Assembly: GCA_963971285.1 (NCBI GenBank)
Contig: OZ020251.1
Location: 4,402,001 to 4,466,000, forward strand
Origin: Astropecten irregularis
Taxonomy: Eukaryota; Echinodermata; Asteroidea; Paxillosida; Astropectinidae
DNA: 64,000 bases
Direction of reading: 5' to 3'
The notes under the pieces are model-generated. The model was not told the DNA's origin, did no database searches, and worked only from the letters and a program-made list of their open reading frames with translations. The position numbers were made by a program, and so were the translations under genes. Below, one piece after another: positions 23,901 to 34,956 of this stretch (position 1 is its first letter; the number at the start of each line of letters is the position of its first letter).

Positions 23901-26900
23901 GGACAACAGACAGCAGACAACGGACAATGTACAACGGACAACGGACAGCAGACAGCAGACAGCAGACAGCGGACAACGGACAACGTACAACAGACAGCGG
24001 ACAACGGACAACAGACAACGGACAACGGACAACAGACAACAGACAACAGACAACGGACAACGTACAACGGACAACAGACAGCAGACAACAGACAGCGGAC
24101 AACAGACAACAGACAACGGACAACGTACAACGGACAACAGACAACGGACAACAGACAACAGACAGCAGACAACGGACAACGGACAACGAACAACGGACAA
24201 CAGACAGCAGACAACAGACAACAGACAACAGACAGCAGACAATGGACAACAGACAGCAGACAACGGACAACAGACAGCAGACAGCAGACAACGTACAACG
24301 GACAACGTACAACGGACAACAGACAGCAGACAGCAGACAACGGACAACGAACAACGGACAACAGACAACAGACAGCAGACAACGGACAACAGACAACAGA
24401 CAGCAGACAACGGACAAAAGACAGCAGACAACGGACAACAAACAGCAGACAGCAGACAACGGACAACAGACAGCAGACAACGGACAACAGACAGCAGACA
24501 ACGTACAACGGACAACAGACAGCAGACAGCGGACAACGTACAACGGACAACAGACAGCGGACAACGGACAACGGACAACGGACAACGGACAACGGACAAC
24601 GGACAACGGACAACGGACAACGGACAACGGACAACGGACAACGGACAACGGACAACGGACAACAGACAACGGACAACGTACAACGGACAACAGACAACGG
24701 ACAACGGACAACAGACAACGTACAACGTACAACGGACAACGGACAGCAGACAGCGGACAACGGACAACAGACAACGGACAACGGACAACGGACAACAGAC
24801 AGCAGACAACGGACAGCGGAAAACAGACAACGGACAACGTACAACGTACAACGGACAACAGACAACGTACAACGGACAACGGACAGCAGACAGCAGACAG
24901 CAGACAAAGGACAGCAGACAAAGGACAGCAGACAACAGACAGCAGACAGCAGACAACGGACAACGGACAATGTACAACGGACAACGGACAGCAGACAGCA
25001 GACAACGGACAACGTACAACAGACAGCGGACAACGGACAACAGACAACGGACAACGGACAACGGACAACAGACAATAGACAACGTACAACGGACAACGGA
25101 CAGCAGACAGCAGACAGCAGACAAAGGACAGCGGACAACAGACAGCAGACAGCAGACAACGGACAACGTACAACGGACAACGGACAGCAGACAGCAGACA
25201 GCGGACAACGGACAACGTACAACAGACAGCGGACAACGGACAACAGACAACGGACAACGGACAACAGACAGCAGACAACGGACAACGGACAATGTACAAC
25301 GGACAACGGACAGCAGACAGCAGACAGCAGACAGCGGACAACGGACAACGTACAACAGACAGCGGACAACGGACAACAGACAACGGACAACGGACAACAG
25401 ACAACAGACAACAGACAACGGACAACGTACAACGGACAACAGACAGCAGACAACAGACAGCGGACAACAGACAACAGACAACGGACAACGTACAACGGAC
25501 AACAGACAACGGACAACAGACAACAGACAGCAGACAACGGACAACGGACAACGAACAACGGACAACAGACAGCAGACAACAGACAACAGACAGCAGACAG
25601 CAGACAATGGACAACAGACAGCAGACAACGGACAACAGACAGCAGACAGCAGACAACGTACAACGGACAACGTACAACGGACAACAGACAGCAGACAACG
25701 GACAACAGACAACAGACAGCAGACAACGGACAACGAACAACGGACAACAGACAACAGACAGCAGACAACGGACAACAGACAACAGACAGCAGACAACGGA
25801 CAAAAGACAGCAGACAACGGACAACAAACAGCAGACAGCAGACAACGGACAACAGACAGCAGACAACGGACAACAGACAGCAGACAACGTACAACAGACA
25901 GCAGACAGCGGACAACGTACAACGGACAACAGACAACGGACAACGGACAACGGACAACGGACAACGGACAACGGACAACGGACAACGGACAACGGACAAC
26001 GGACAACGGACAACGGACAACGGACAACGGACAACGTACAACGGACAACAGACAACGGACAACGGACAACAGACAACGTACAACGTACAACGGACAACGG
26101 ACAGCAGACAGCAGACAGCAGACAGCAGACAAAGGACAGCGGACAACAGACAGCAGACAGCAGACAACGGACAACGGACAACGGACAACGGACAACAGAC
26201 AACGTACAACGGACAATGGACAGCAGACAGCAGACAGCAGACAGCAGACAGCAGACAAAGGACAGCGGACAACAGACAGCAGACAGCAGACAAAGGACAG
26301 CGGACAACAGACAGCAGACAGCAGACAACGGACAACGGACAATGTACAACGGACAACGGACAGCAGACAGCAGACAGCGGACAACGGACAACGTACAACA
26401 GACAGCGGACAACGGACAACAGACAACGGACAACGGACAACGGACAACAGACAGCAGACAACGGACAGCGGACAACAGACAACGGACAACGTACAACGTA
26501 CAACGGACAACAGACAACGTACAACGGACAACGGACAACGGACAGCAGACAGCAGACAGCAGACAGCAGACAAAGGACAGCAGACAACAGACAGCAGACA
26601 GCAGACAACGGACAACGGACAATGTACAACGGACAACGGACAGCAGACAGCAGACAACGGACAACGTACAACAGACAGCGGACAACGGACAACAGACAAC
26701 GGACAACGGACAAGGGACAACAGACAGCAGACAATGGACAGCGCACAACAGACAACGGACAACGGACAACGTACAACGTACAACAGACAACAGACAACGG
26801 ACAACGTACAACGGACAACAGACAGCAGACAACAGACAGCGGACAACAGACAACAGACAACGGACAACGTACAACGGACAACAGACAACGGACAACAGAC

Positions 26901-28694
26901 AACAGACAGCAGACAACGGACAACGGACAACGAACAACGGACAACAGACAGCAGACAACGGACAACAGACAACAGACAGCAGACAACGGACAACAGACAG
27001 CAGACAACGGACAACAGACAGCAGACAGCAGACAACGTACAACGGACAACGTACAATGGACAACAGACAGCAGACAACGGACAACAGACAACAGACAGCA
27101 GACAACGGACAACGAACAACAGACAACAGACAGCAGACAACGGACAACAGACAACAGACAGCAGACAACGGACAAAAGACAGCAGACAACGGACAACAGA
27201 CAGCAGACAGCAGACAACGGACAACAGACAGCAGACAACGGACAACAGACAGCAGACAACGGACAACAGACAACAGACAGCGGACAACAGACGACAGACA
27301 ACGGACAACGTACAACGGACAACAGACAACGGACAACAGACAACAGACAGCAGACAACGGACAACGGACAACGAACAACGGACAACAGACAGCAGACAAC
27401 AGACAACAGACAACAGACAGCAGACAACGGACAACAGACAGCAGACAACGGACAACAGACAGCAGACAGCAGACAACGTACAACGAACAACGGACAACAG
27501 ACAACAGACAGCAGACAACGGACAACAGACAACAGACAGCAGACAACGGACAAAAGACAGCAGACAACGGACAACAGACAGCAGACAGCAGACAACGGAC
27601 AGCAGACAGCAGACAACGGACAACAGACAGCAGACAACGTACAACGGACAACAGACAGCAGACAACGTACAACGGACAACAGACAGCAGACAACGGACAA
27701 CGGACAACGGACAACGGACAACGGACAACGGACATCGGACAACGGACAACGGACAACGGACAACGGACAACGGACAACGGACAACGTACAACGGACAACA
27801 GACAACGGACAACAGACAACAGACAACAGACAACGGACAACGGACAGCAGACAGCAGACAGCAGACAGCAGACAAAGGACAGCGGACAACAGACAGCAGA
27901 CAGCAGACAACGGACAACGGACAACAGACAACGTACAACAGACAACGGACAGCAGACAGCAGACAGCAGACAGCAGACAGCAGACAAAGGACAGCGGACA
28001 ACAGACAGCAGACAACGGACAACGGACAGCGGACAACAGACAACGGACAACGGACAATGTACAACGGACAACGGACAGCAGACAGCAGACAGCGGACAAC
28101 GGACAACGTACAACAGACAGCGGACAACGGACAACAGACAACGGACAACGGACAACAGACAGCAGACAACGGACAGCGGACAACAGACAACGGACAACGT
28201 ACAACGTACAACGGACAACAGACAACAGACAACAGACAACGGACAACGTACAACGGACAACAGACAGCAGACAACAGACAGCGGACAACAGACAACAGAC
28301 AACGGACAACGTACAACGGACAACAGACAACGGACAGCAGACAACGGACAACAGACAACAGACAGCAAACAACGGACAGCAGACAAAGGACAACAGACAG
28401 CAGACAGCAGACAACGTACAACAGACAACGTACAACGGACAACAGACAGCAGACAACGGACAACAGACAACAGACAGCAGACAACGGACAACGAACAACG
28501 GACAACAGACAACAGACAGCAGACAACGGACAACAGACAACAGACAGCAGACAACGGACAAAAGACAGCAGACAACGGACAACAGACAGCAGACAGCAGA
28601 CAACGGACAACAGACAGCAGACAACGGACAACAGACAGCAGACAACGGACAACAGACAACAGACAACAGACAGCGGACAACGGACAACGGACAA
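14947..28694. repeat. 13.7 kb heptanucleotide satellite (CGGACAA and variants)
   Basis: About 1,960 consecutive 7-bp units. The common forms are CGGACAA, CAGACAA, CAGACAG, CGGACAG and CGTACAA; rarer ones include AGGACAG, CAATGTA-type and 6-bp units such as CGGCAA. The plus strand is almost free of T. The first three units are TGACAAC-like and the array ends at CGGACAAAT. None of the common heptamers makes a stop codon in any of the six frames. Because 7 is not a multiple of 3, the code cycles every 21 bp, giving frames of more than 4,400 codons on both strands (TDNGQRT-type on plus, CPLSVVR-type on minus). They have no other coding feature. The array lies in a BRSK intron. Confidence 0.98.
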
Positions 28695-28812
28695 ATAAAC
28701 AAACAAACAACAAACAAACACCACAACACCCCAACAAACACCCTCCCCCAACCTCAACACACAAACAAACAAAACAAAACAAAACACAAATCACAAACAA
28801 ACAAAGAAACAA
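28695..28812. repeat. AAAC-rich right edge of the heptamer array
   Basis: T-poor (AAAC)n, (AAAAC)n and CCCCAACA-type sequence bordering the array. Like the left edge it suggests that the heptamer arose within A/C-rich simple sequence. Confidence 0.85.
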
Positions 28813-28920
28813 ATATGTGCATACGATTATGAAATGGTATACATAATAAAGCTAAGAAGCGACGAATAAACAAATCACTGAATCACAGATGTCACACCCT
28901 CCAAGGTTACGATTCCCCAA

Positions 28921-28957
28921 GATGGGGTGGGGGTAGAGGAGGGGGGAGTCTTGGGAG
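28921..28957 (+). other. Predicted G-quadruplex motif beside a kinase exon
   Basis: Four G-runs (GGGG, GGGGG, GGGGGG, GGG) with loops of about 1, 7 and 6 nt, starting GATGGGGTGGGGGTAGAGG. It lies 13-49 bp past the donor of the VAVK exon. The gene is transcribed from the other strand, so the G-rich strand is the template and the RNA is C-rich here. Confidence 0.7.
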
Positions 28958-28969
28958 CAATATTCTCAC

Positions 28970-29064
28970 CTTCATCAGTACAGACTCACTCAACTTCTCC
29001 TTGTTGATGATCTTGACGGCGACCTTCCGTCCAGTCACGCAGTGTACACCCAGTTTCACCAGAC
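28970..29064 (-). CDS. BRSK: BRSK/SAD kinase exon (VAVK lysine region)
   Basis: Internal exon of a BR-serine/threonine kinase (SAD kinase), an AMPK-related kinase that acts in neuronal polarity and synapse organisation in animals. The 95 bp give two bases of a split Gly codon and 31 residues starting [19 protein letters not shown] and ending SVLMK. This is the N-lobe segment directly after the glycine-rich loop; VAVK holds the ATP-binding lysine. The acceptor is CTGTAG and the donor is AAG|GTGAGA, ending in phase 0. It joins the 11646-11731 exon across a 17.2 kb intron. The preceding exon must supply a G (phase 1) and should encode the glycine-rich loop; I did not find it. Family assignment is by recognition of the BRSK sequence, which differs from AMPK, MARK and SIK here. 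Confidence 0.93.
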
Positions 29065-29396
29065 CTACAGCAGAAAGAAAATAGAGACACAGTCCCGTCT
29101 TAATTAAAGATGACAGATGTGAGAGAAGCCGCTAGCATGGCATGAACCAAATGTAAACAAAATAACAACCATCATCCATGAAAATGAAAAAAAGAAACAA
29201 GGAAATCAATCAATCTGACATTTTGAAGGTCTGCAAGTGCTATGATTCTCTAAAAGGACAAACTATTCAAGTTAAACCTTCAAGGCCATTTTCAAGTCCA
29301 TTCTCTTGAGTGAGTCTTGGCTTCAATTGACTTAATTTCACATGGCACTTTTTTGATTGGAAACCAAACCTTACATGTAGATTACATCTAAGCTGA
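29065..29396. other. Intron-like sequence, no feature recognised
   Basis: Upstream of the VAVK exon acceptor. I looked for the glycine-rich-loop exon and did not see it. Confidence 0.4.
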
Positions 29397-29644
29397 GGCC
29401 AATTTCACGGCGCTGCTTAGCACAAAACTTTGCTAAGCATGACATTTCTGTCTTAATAAAAACAGGGTTAACAACCAAATTTCCATGTGTTGTGTATCGC
29501 TTGTGAGTGTTCTTTCACTTCTTTGGCTGATGTTCACTGACCCTGAATATCAAATGAAATGCTAACCGGTGGTTTGTATTATTGGGCAAGACATTTTTGT
29601 GCTAAGCAAACATTTGTGCTTAGCAGCGCCATGAAATTGGACCC
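29397..29644. mobile_element. Harbinger-like MITE, copy 3
   Basis: GGCCAATTTCACGGCGCTGC and, inverted, GCAGCGCCATGAAATTGGACC end a 248-bp element. The interior (AAGCATGACATTTCTGTCTT, AACAGGGTTAACAACCAAAT) matches the inverse of 5438-5693. It lacks the terminal G at the left. Confidence 0.8.
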
Positions 29645-29667
29645 TGATCAATTGATCCCTTTGAAAG

Positions 29668-29731
29668 ATAACCATGACAACATGGTAACCATAGTAACTT
29701 GGTAACCATGACAACTTGGTAACCATGGACC
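29668..29731. repeat. GGTAACCATGACAACTT short tandem repeat
   Basis: About 3.5 imperfect units of 16-17 bp, each containing GGTAACCAT; the motif GGTAACC is self-complementary. Confidence 0.8.
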
Positions 29732-30239
29732 CGGGGGAGTGATGTGGACAAAGGGATGGTGATGACAGCAAGGTGAGGACCAGAGGATCAGAGCTCATAA
29801 TTACGAGTTCCACTCAGTCATCCTGCAAAACATCTCTGTACTGCAGGACATTGACCACAAGATTTTGAACAATATTTGGTTACATTACAGTCCTGACAGT
29901 GAAACACTGTTATAACCAAAGATCCTATAGCTGCACAAGATAGCCTACTCTTTCAATATCATGCACAACTAGAGGAAGTACGCACAGGCGGCCATTTTAA
30001 TAAGCAAAATTTCCTGTTTTCATTTGGTGTGTGATTATGGATGAATCTATAATAATAGGCCTTAGTAATGATTATAAAAATTATTGGGGTGAAAGTTTCA
30101 TCTTGAAACAGTTGAATTTGACGTTATAACATAACATAAGTGCTGTTGCTTACTTGGCAGCCAAATGATTGTTCACTTTTTGGGCTGAGTAGGCTATCTT
30201 TGGTTATAACGAACATGGTGGGATGCATTGTCTGTTACT
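29732..30239. other. Non-coding; possible inverted-repeat element at 29908-30212
   Basis: GTTATAACCAAAGAT near 29908 and ATCTTTGGTTATAAC near 30198-30212 form inverted ends, with GATAGCCTACTC/GAGTAGGCTATC just inside. This is probably a MITE. No gene recognised. Confidence 0.5.
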
Positions 30240-30900
30240 ACATGTGTAAAAGTACACTAGTACTGTACATGATTGGTAACATACCCACACACATGTTCAC
30301 AGATTTTTAACATATAACCAGGGTATAGTGCTGATAGAAACATACTGTTAAAATATTTATGCCTGGAATGGAATATTTATAATAATAAAAATAATAATAA
30401 TTGAATTTATAAAGTGCAGATTCTATAAAAATATATTCAAATGCGCTGTACAAAGAGGATTTAAAAATGTTTAAAGCAGCTATTACATTACAACATACAG
30501 TATGTATAAAAACAGTTAGATCAAAGCAAAACATCTAACAAAAATAAAAATGCGATATGCAAAATTGATTACAATTATAAATTACAGAATTGATAATAGA
30601 TTACAATAATTGGGTTAATTATTTATCCAGAAATTATTCAAACAAAGACCGAAAACAGTTTTGATCTTGGAGTAAGATCAAACCATTCTTTGAGTTTTAC
30701 AATGTATTTAATACACATATGTACACGTACATGTACACATATGTACATATCAGAAATTGAGTCAGGTTTTCGCTGTTTTCTTGTGACTCAGATGTCTGAC
30801 TGAGCTCAAATTTCCACAAGACTATCACTTTATGCATATTGGATCAGACAAGGTGTGAATACTGCTAGCTGTGAACTTTACCAATTATGTATACCTTTAA
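30240..30900. mobile_element. Decayed TTAAAGGTA-family MITE with AT-rich insert
   Basis: Left end near GATTGGTAACATACC and right end ACCAATTATGTATACCTTTAA are inverted relatives. The interior shares CATGTTCACAGATTTTTAAC and ATTATTCAAACAAAGACCGA with the other copies. An (AAT)n-rich stretch at 30370-30620 including TTTATAAAGTGCAGA and GCGCTGTACAAAGAG looks like a separate insert. Confidence 0.5.
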
Positions 30901-32103
30901 AGTGGTCATTCGTTGAAAAACAAACGACCACCGGGTGTATTGAAAAACCATACAGCAGGGCTGGAAATACATGTAAGGTTTGGTGAGGGCAAGGCCAATT
31001 TTCCATAGCAAGGGGCACTTCCATTGGAAAATCATAATGTCTATGAAAACATTTGAAGGGGCACCAAGGCCAAGAACCAGAGCAACGAAGGCTGTGGCCT
31101 CTGTTTATTTCCAGGCTTGATTCAGTACATATGTATTTTACACAAAAATTTGGAGCCAAGGATGATTTTCCGTATTGAATTTAACCAAATGTTCGGTATA
31201 GCGGTGTTCATTATCTATAGACTTTGTGGCGTTTCATTGTCAGTTTATACCTGTGTCATACACTGTATACTACATACAACACTTGACAATGTGATACTGC
31301 ATGCATCAATAAATGATTAATAAAACCTTAATGAAATTGTATGCTCACTTTACGTACATGTACGGTATTGCACGTATATATATATACATACTGCATGTGT
31401 GTATTGTATTCCGAAAATGTTCATTTAAGGAATACAATGGACCCATGCACACTACTATTCACAGACCATATCTACAGTCTTAATAACCAAAGATATCAAA
31501 GAGAATTCAATTATCTGTACTCATTGATACATGTATCCGTGGTAACGGTTGTCAAAGTGCACCCAACTCCACGGTAGTCCTGGTGATATATACGTACATG
31601 TAGCTCATCTATATGTACATGTACATTGTACATTGTATGCCTTCCTCCTTTTTGTTTAGTTTTGCAAACTAACACTTATTAGTGATTAAATATCGTATAT
31701 ACATACTATACATACATGTATGTACGTGTATGTATGTATACACGTAGACTACACCATGTACAATATGTGTGTTTTCACTGTGCAAATATACGTGTATATT
31801 TAAGCACGTTCATCAGTATTATAGAACGATCATATTTCTTGTATAAATCACGCTATTCATACATTCATCCACCTACGCAGACCTACAGTCATGACAGTGT
31901 ACACATGTACACGTTTGCAATGCTTTCTTCAAAGTGAGAGTTTAGAAAACACAGAATTTCAGGACAGTGCAAAACACACCACTACACGTACATGAGATGT
32001 ACATACATACATACATGTATGTAAATAAGGAATCTTTAAATATATTTTTCATCACTGAGATTTTGGAAATTTTGTGATAAATGTACAATGTACATGTACA
32101 TTG
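30901..32103. other. Non-coding with TACATGTA motifs and an end-repeat copy
   Basis: Contains a copy (31149-31213) of the end sequence that bounds 4075-6589 and many TACATG/GTACAT motifs (31340-32100). An imperfect inverted pair near 30957 and 31116 (GGGCTGGAAATA/TATTTCCAGGC) may be another small element. No exon recognised. Confidence 0.45.
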
Positions 32104-32270
32104 TATACGGGGTGTCCCAATAAAAAACCCGCAACACTTTGTGTCGAGAACTATTATATGAAAATTAAACTGTTTATCACTTCAAGATTCAGATGTGATA
32201 AAATCATGTATTGGCTATCACCATGTAGAATTTGAGCAAAATTGGACTGAAATTGAGGGAAAAAACATGT
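32104..32270. mobile_element. Partial mariner-like MITE
   Basis: TATACGGGGTGTCCCAATAA followed by GAGAACTATTATATGAAAAT and CTATCACCATGTAGAATTTG, homologous to the first half of 6655-7072. The right end is missing. Confidence 0.7.
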
Positions 32271-32327
32271 CGTGTAGATAATAGAACATGCAGACAAAGT
32301 ACAAGGTATTCATTGTATACCCGGTAG

Positions 32328-32706
32328 TTAAAGGTAAATAAATATCATACTTTGATTTTTGTCAAAAGAAATACAGAATCATCACCATGGGCAAAAATAT
32401 CAAGGATACAGCAACAGTCATCTGTGAAAATTTAAGTCCTACACGGTGCCCACCTTTTGAAAAAACTTTTATTAAGTCTTTTCTCTTTTATTTTTGATCT
32501 TTAGAAGATCCAAAATCATTTTGGTCACTGGTTCCACTCTTTTCTGGATATTAAAATACAGCATTTAAGGAAGAAATATTTTAACAGTCATGTCGGTATG
32601 TTTCTACCATCACCATCTTTATACCCCGTAAGTTATCTATATAGGTAAATCTATGAAGACTTCTGTTTCAGTATGCTGCCAAAGTATGATACTGTATTAC
32701 CTTTAA
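32328..32706. mobile_element. MITE, TTAAAGGTA family, copy 2
   Basis: TTAAAGGTAAATAAATATCA to the inverse ATACTGTATTACCTTTAA; interior as in 3030-3415 (ATCACCATGGGCAAAAATAT, TTTTGATCTTTAGAAGATCC). Confidence 0.8.
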
Positions 32707-33055
32707 TGCTGTTTTTGTTACCAAAATCAATAATAATATACACGTAAATCAAATAAATATTTATTTGTTTATTGTTCTGTTCACATTTATTCATCTATAG
32801 ATGTTGTAGGCCTCTCCTATCAGCAAGCCATATGTATGGTATATGGCCTCTACAATATTAACGGTCAACGCATTTTGAATTCTGCTACATGACTCACACA
32901 GTGAATACGTTCAACATACTGTATGGAGGAAAGACTGGCCTTCCTAGTCCCTCCTTCATTTTGTCCCCTCCTTGTAACGTTATGTTCTAGAATGACTCTG
33001 GATGATTGATCGATTGATCAAATGACTGATTGGTTGATTGACTGATCTAAATCAT
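32707..33055. other. Non-coding spacer between two inverted MITEs
   Basis: No exon recognised. A GATTGAT-type short repeat lies near 33000-33045. Confidence 0.45.
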
Positions 33056-33420
33056 AGGGTAGTATCATACTTTGGTAAGAAACCAAAACAGAAATGTTCA
33101 CAGATTTACATGAACTTTCAGGGTATGAAGATGGTGCTGGTAGAAACCTAGGTTAAAATTGTTCTGCCTGAAATGGTGTACATGTATTTATCCAGAAATT
33201 AGTAAAACAACGACCACAAATCATTTTGATCTTTTAAAAGATCAAAAATAAAAGAGAAAAGACTTAAGAAATACCGAGGCCGTTTTTCACGATTTTCTCA
33301 AAAAGTGGGCACCGTATGGGACTGAAATTTTCACAGATGTCTGTGATTGTATCTTCCTTGATATTTTTGCCAATGATTCTGTACTTCTTTGACAAAAACC
33401 GAAGTATGATACTACCTTAA
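33056..33420. mobile_element. MITE, TTAAAGGTA family, copy 3 (inverted)
   Basis: AGGGTAGTATCATACTTTGG to AAGTATGATACTACCTTAA. The interior is the reverse complement of the 3030-3415 and 32328-32706 copies, e.g. GATCTTTTAAAAGATC and CCTTGATATTTTTGCC. Confidence 0.8.
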
Positions 33421-33424
33421 ATGT

Positions 33425-33714
33425 CAGGGCTCGAAATCTCCACTAGACCTTGGACCGAGTCTAGTGATTTCAGTGTCGGTCTAGTAAAGTGTGTACTGCA
33501 CTAGTCCGGCTGTCTAGTGATTTTGTTTTCCTTGCACAAATAAAATGGTTCCTAAATTGATTATTGTGGACAGAATATTGTTATACAATTGTACATGTAG
33601 GCCTACATGAATGCCACAAGTCTAGTGAAAAAAGTTCAGGTCTAGTAAAATGCTTCAGTTACATGTACTAGACCTGCTGTCCAGTGCTTTTTTTTGGACG
33701 GAATTCGAGCCCTG
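33425..33714. mobile_element. hAT-like MITE
   Basis: Inverted ends CAGGGCTCGAA and TTCGAGCCCTG (with ATT next to the latter) enclose 290 bp. CTAGTGATTTC/GGTCTAGTAAA motifs repeat internally. CAGGG-type ends fit hAT, but the 8-bp flanks do not match, so the target duplication has been lost or the ends are not exact. Confidence 0.6.
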
Positions 33715-34389
33715 CATATATGTACTCGATCGGGCCAATGATTTTCCGTTTCAGAAAATGTTGAAAAATCCTGCATTTCGCTTCGGGCTCAAAAAACTTA
33801 GTTTCACTTTTTTCAGTACATAAAAGTGCATTAAAAAGGGTATTATATTGGTAAGTGTCACAACTGCGTACGATATTACTCAGTTCTTAAAGATTTTTGG
33901 TCTCCAGCAGTAGTAATTTCATGCTGTTTTGGTCTGTCTCTTCAGTCAATCATTAACATTTCATATTGAAATCAATCATTTTGACAAATTATGTGTAAAC
34001 TTAATCATTTATTTTTTAGTATGAATATTAAATGATTTGGTCGGGAAATAGATAATATGCAAATACCGGTACAACATTCCAGGCGAAAATATTTTAAAAC
34101 AGTGTTTCTATCATCACCATCTTTATGTCCAGAAAGTTATACGTAAATCTAAGAACATTTCTGTTTGGGTAGGCCTATCTTACCAATCCTGTATCTTTAA
34201 TTCAATTTGACCCTCTTTACAAAAATGGATGTCAGTTAAAAGATTGCCCCAATGACAAGAAAACTGAGTCCAAATCCTTTATAAAAACATACTACGAAAA
34301 TGGTGCTTCACGATACCTAAGCACCTTGACAATTACTCTGAGATCTTCACATCCTTTCTATGTTCCAACTGACTTTCTGAATCCTCCCC
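33715..34389. other. Non-coding, with a TTAAAGGTA-family fragment at 34075-34205
   Basis: CATTCCAGGCGAAAATATTT through TAAATCTAAGAACATTTCTG resembles the right part of the TTAAAGGTA-family elements. No exon recognised. Confidence 0.45.
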
Positions 34390-34571
34390 CCAGTAGTGTG
34401 GGTCGAGTCTACTAGTGAATAATTCCCCAAATAACATCTATCTGCATATTTCTCTAGTGCCGTTAATAGATAATGGCTAAGTTGATCAACTGGAGTGAGC
34501 CCTCTATTCCCACAATGCCTATCCGCGCCAGTAATTTCCCTTCTTTTTTGAAAGTGCTCCCTTGCAGCAGG

Positions 34572-34950
34572 CAGAGCTACCAAGTCTCACGCATTGTGCG
34601 TGAGACTCACGCATTTAGGGTCCGTCTCACGGTCTCACGTCACGCATGACACCCATATTTCTCACGCATCGGGACCCGACAAGAAACAAAAAAAAAGTAG
34701 CATTATTTGCATTGTTTTCCTTTTGTTTTTCAAAATGAATTAAAAAAAAAGAGAAAAAGGTCACTTAAGTATGCACCAGATCGCACCATTAAGAGCTAAA
34801 AATTAAAAAAGCTCCCTACCAGGGGAGGGGGAAACACCCCCCTCCCCCCACTTGGTTGCTCTGCTCCCTCACTTTCGCGCATGTGCGCGCGCTGAGACAC
34901 CGCGTCATGAAAATCTCACTCATGAAAAAATTTTGAACTTGGCATCTCTG
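34572..34950. mobile_element. 379-bp MITE nested in the DIRS-like element
   Basis: Ends CAGAGCTACCAAGTCT and, inverted, CAGAGATGCCAAGTTC (about 13 of 16 match). AGCAGG flanks it directly on both sides (34566-34571 and 34951-34956). The interior is rich in CTCACGCAT and its inverse. CAGAG ends recall hAT, whose duplication is normally 8 bp; only 6 match here. Confidence 0.8.
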
Positions 34951-34956
34951 AGCAGG

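Larger units (their letters stand above)
11732..28969 (-). other. 17.2 kb BRSK intron
   Basis: Intron between the VAVK exon and the helix-C exon, defined by a GTGAGA donor and an AAACAG acceptor on the minus strand. About 80 percent is the heptamer array at 14947-28694. The rest holds two or more MITEs, a TACATG-rich stretch and a non-repetitive segment near 12.7-13.0 kb. The phase match between the flanking exons and the lack of other kinase pieces inside support a single intron. Confidence 0.85.

Noticed and set aside
14915-28846. Giant open reading frames (about 1,000 to 4,600 codons) on both strands
   Set aside because: They exist in all six frames simultaneously because the heptamers lack stop codons. 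Translations are simple seven-residue repeats with no start context, splice structure or domain.
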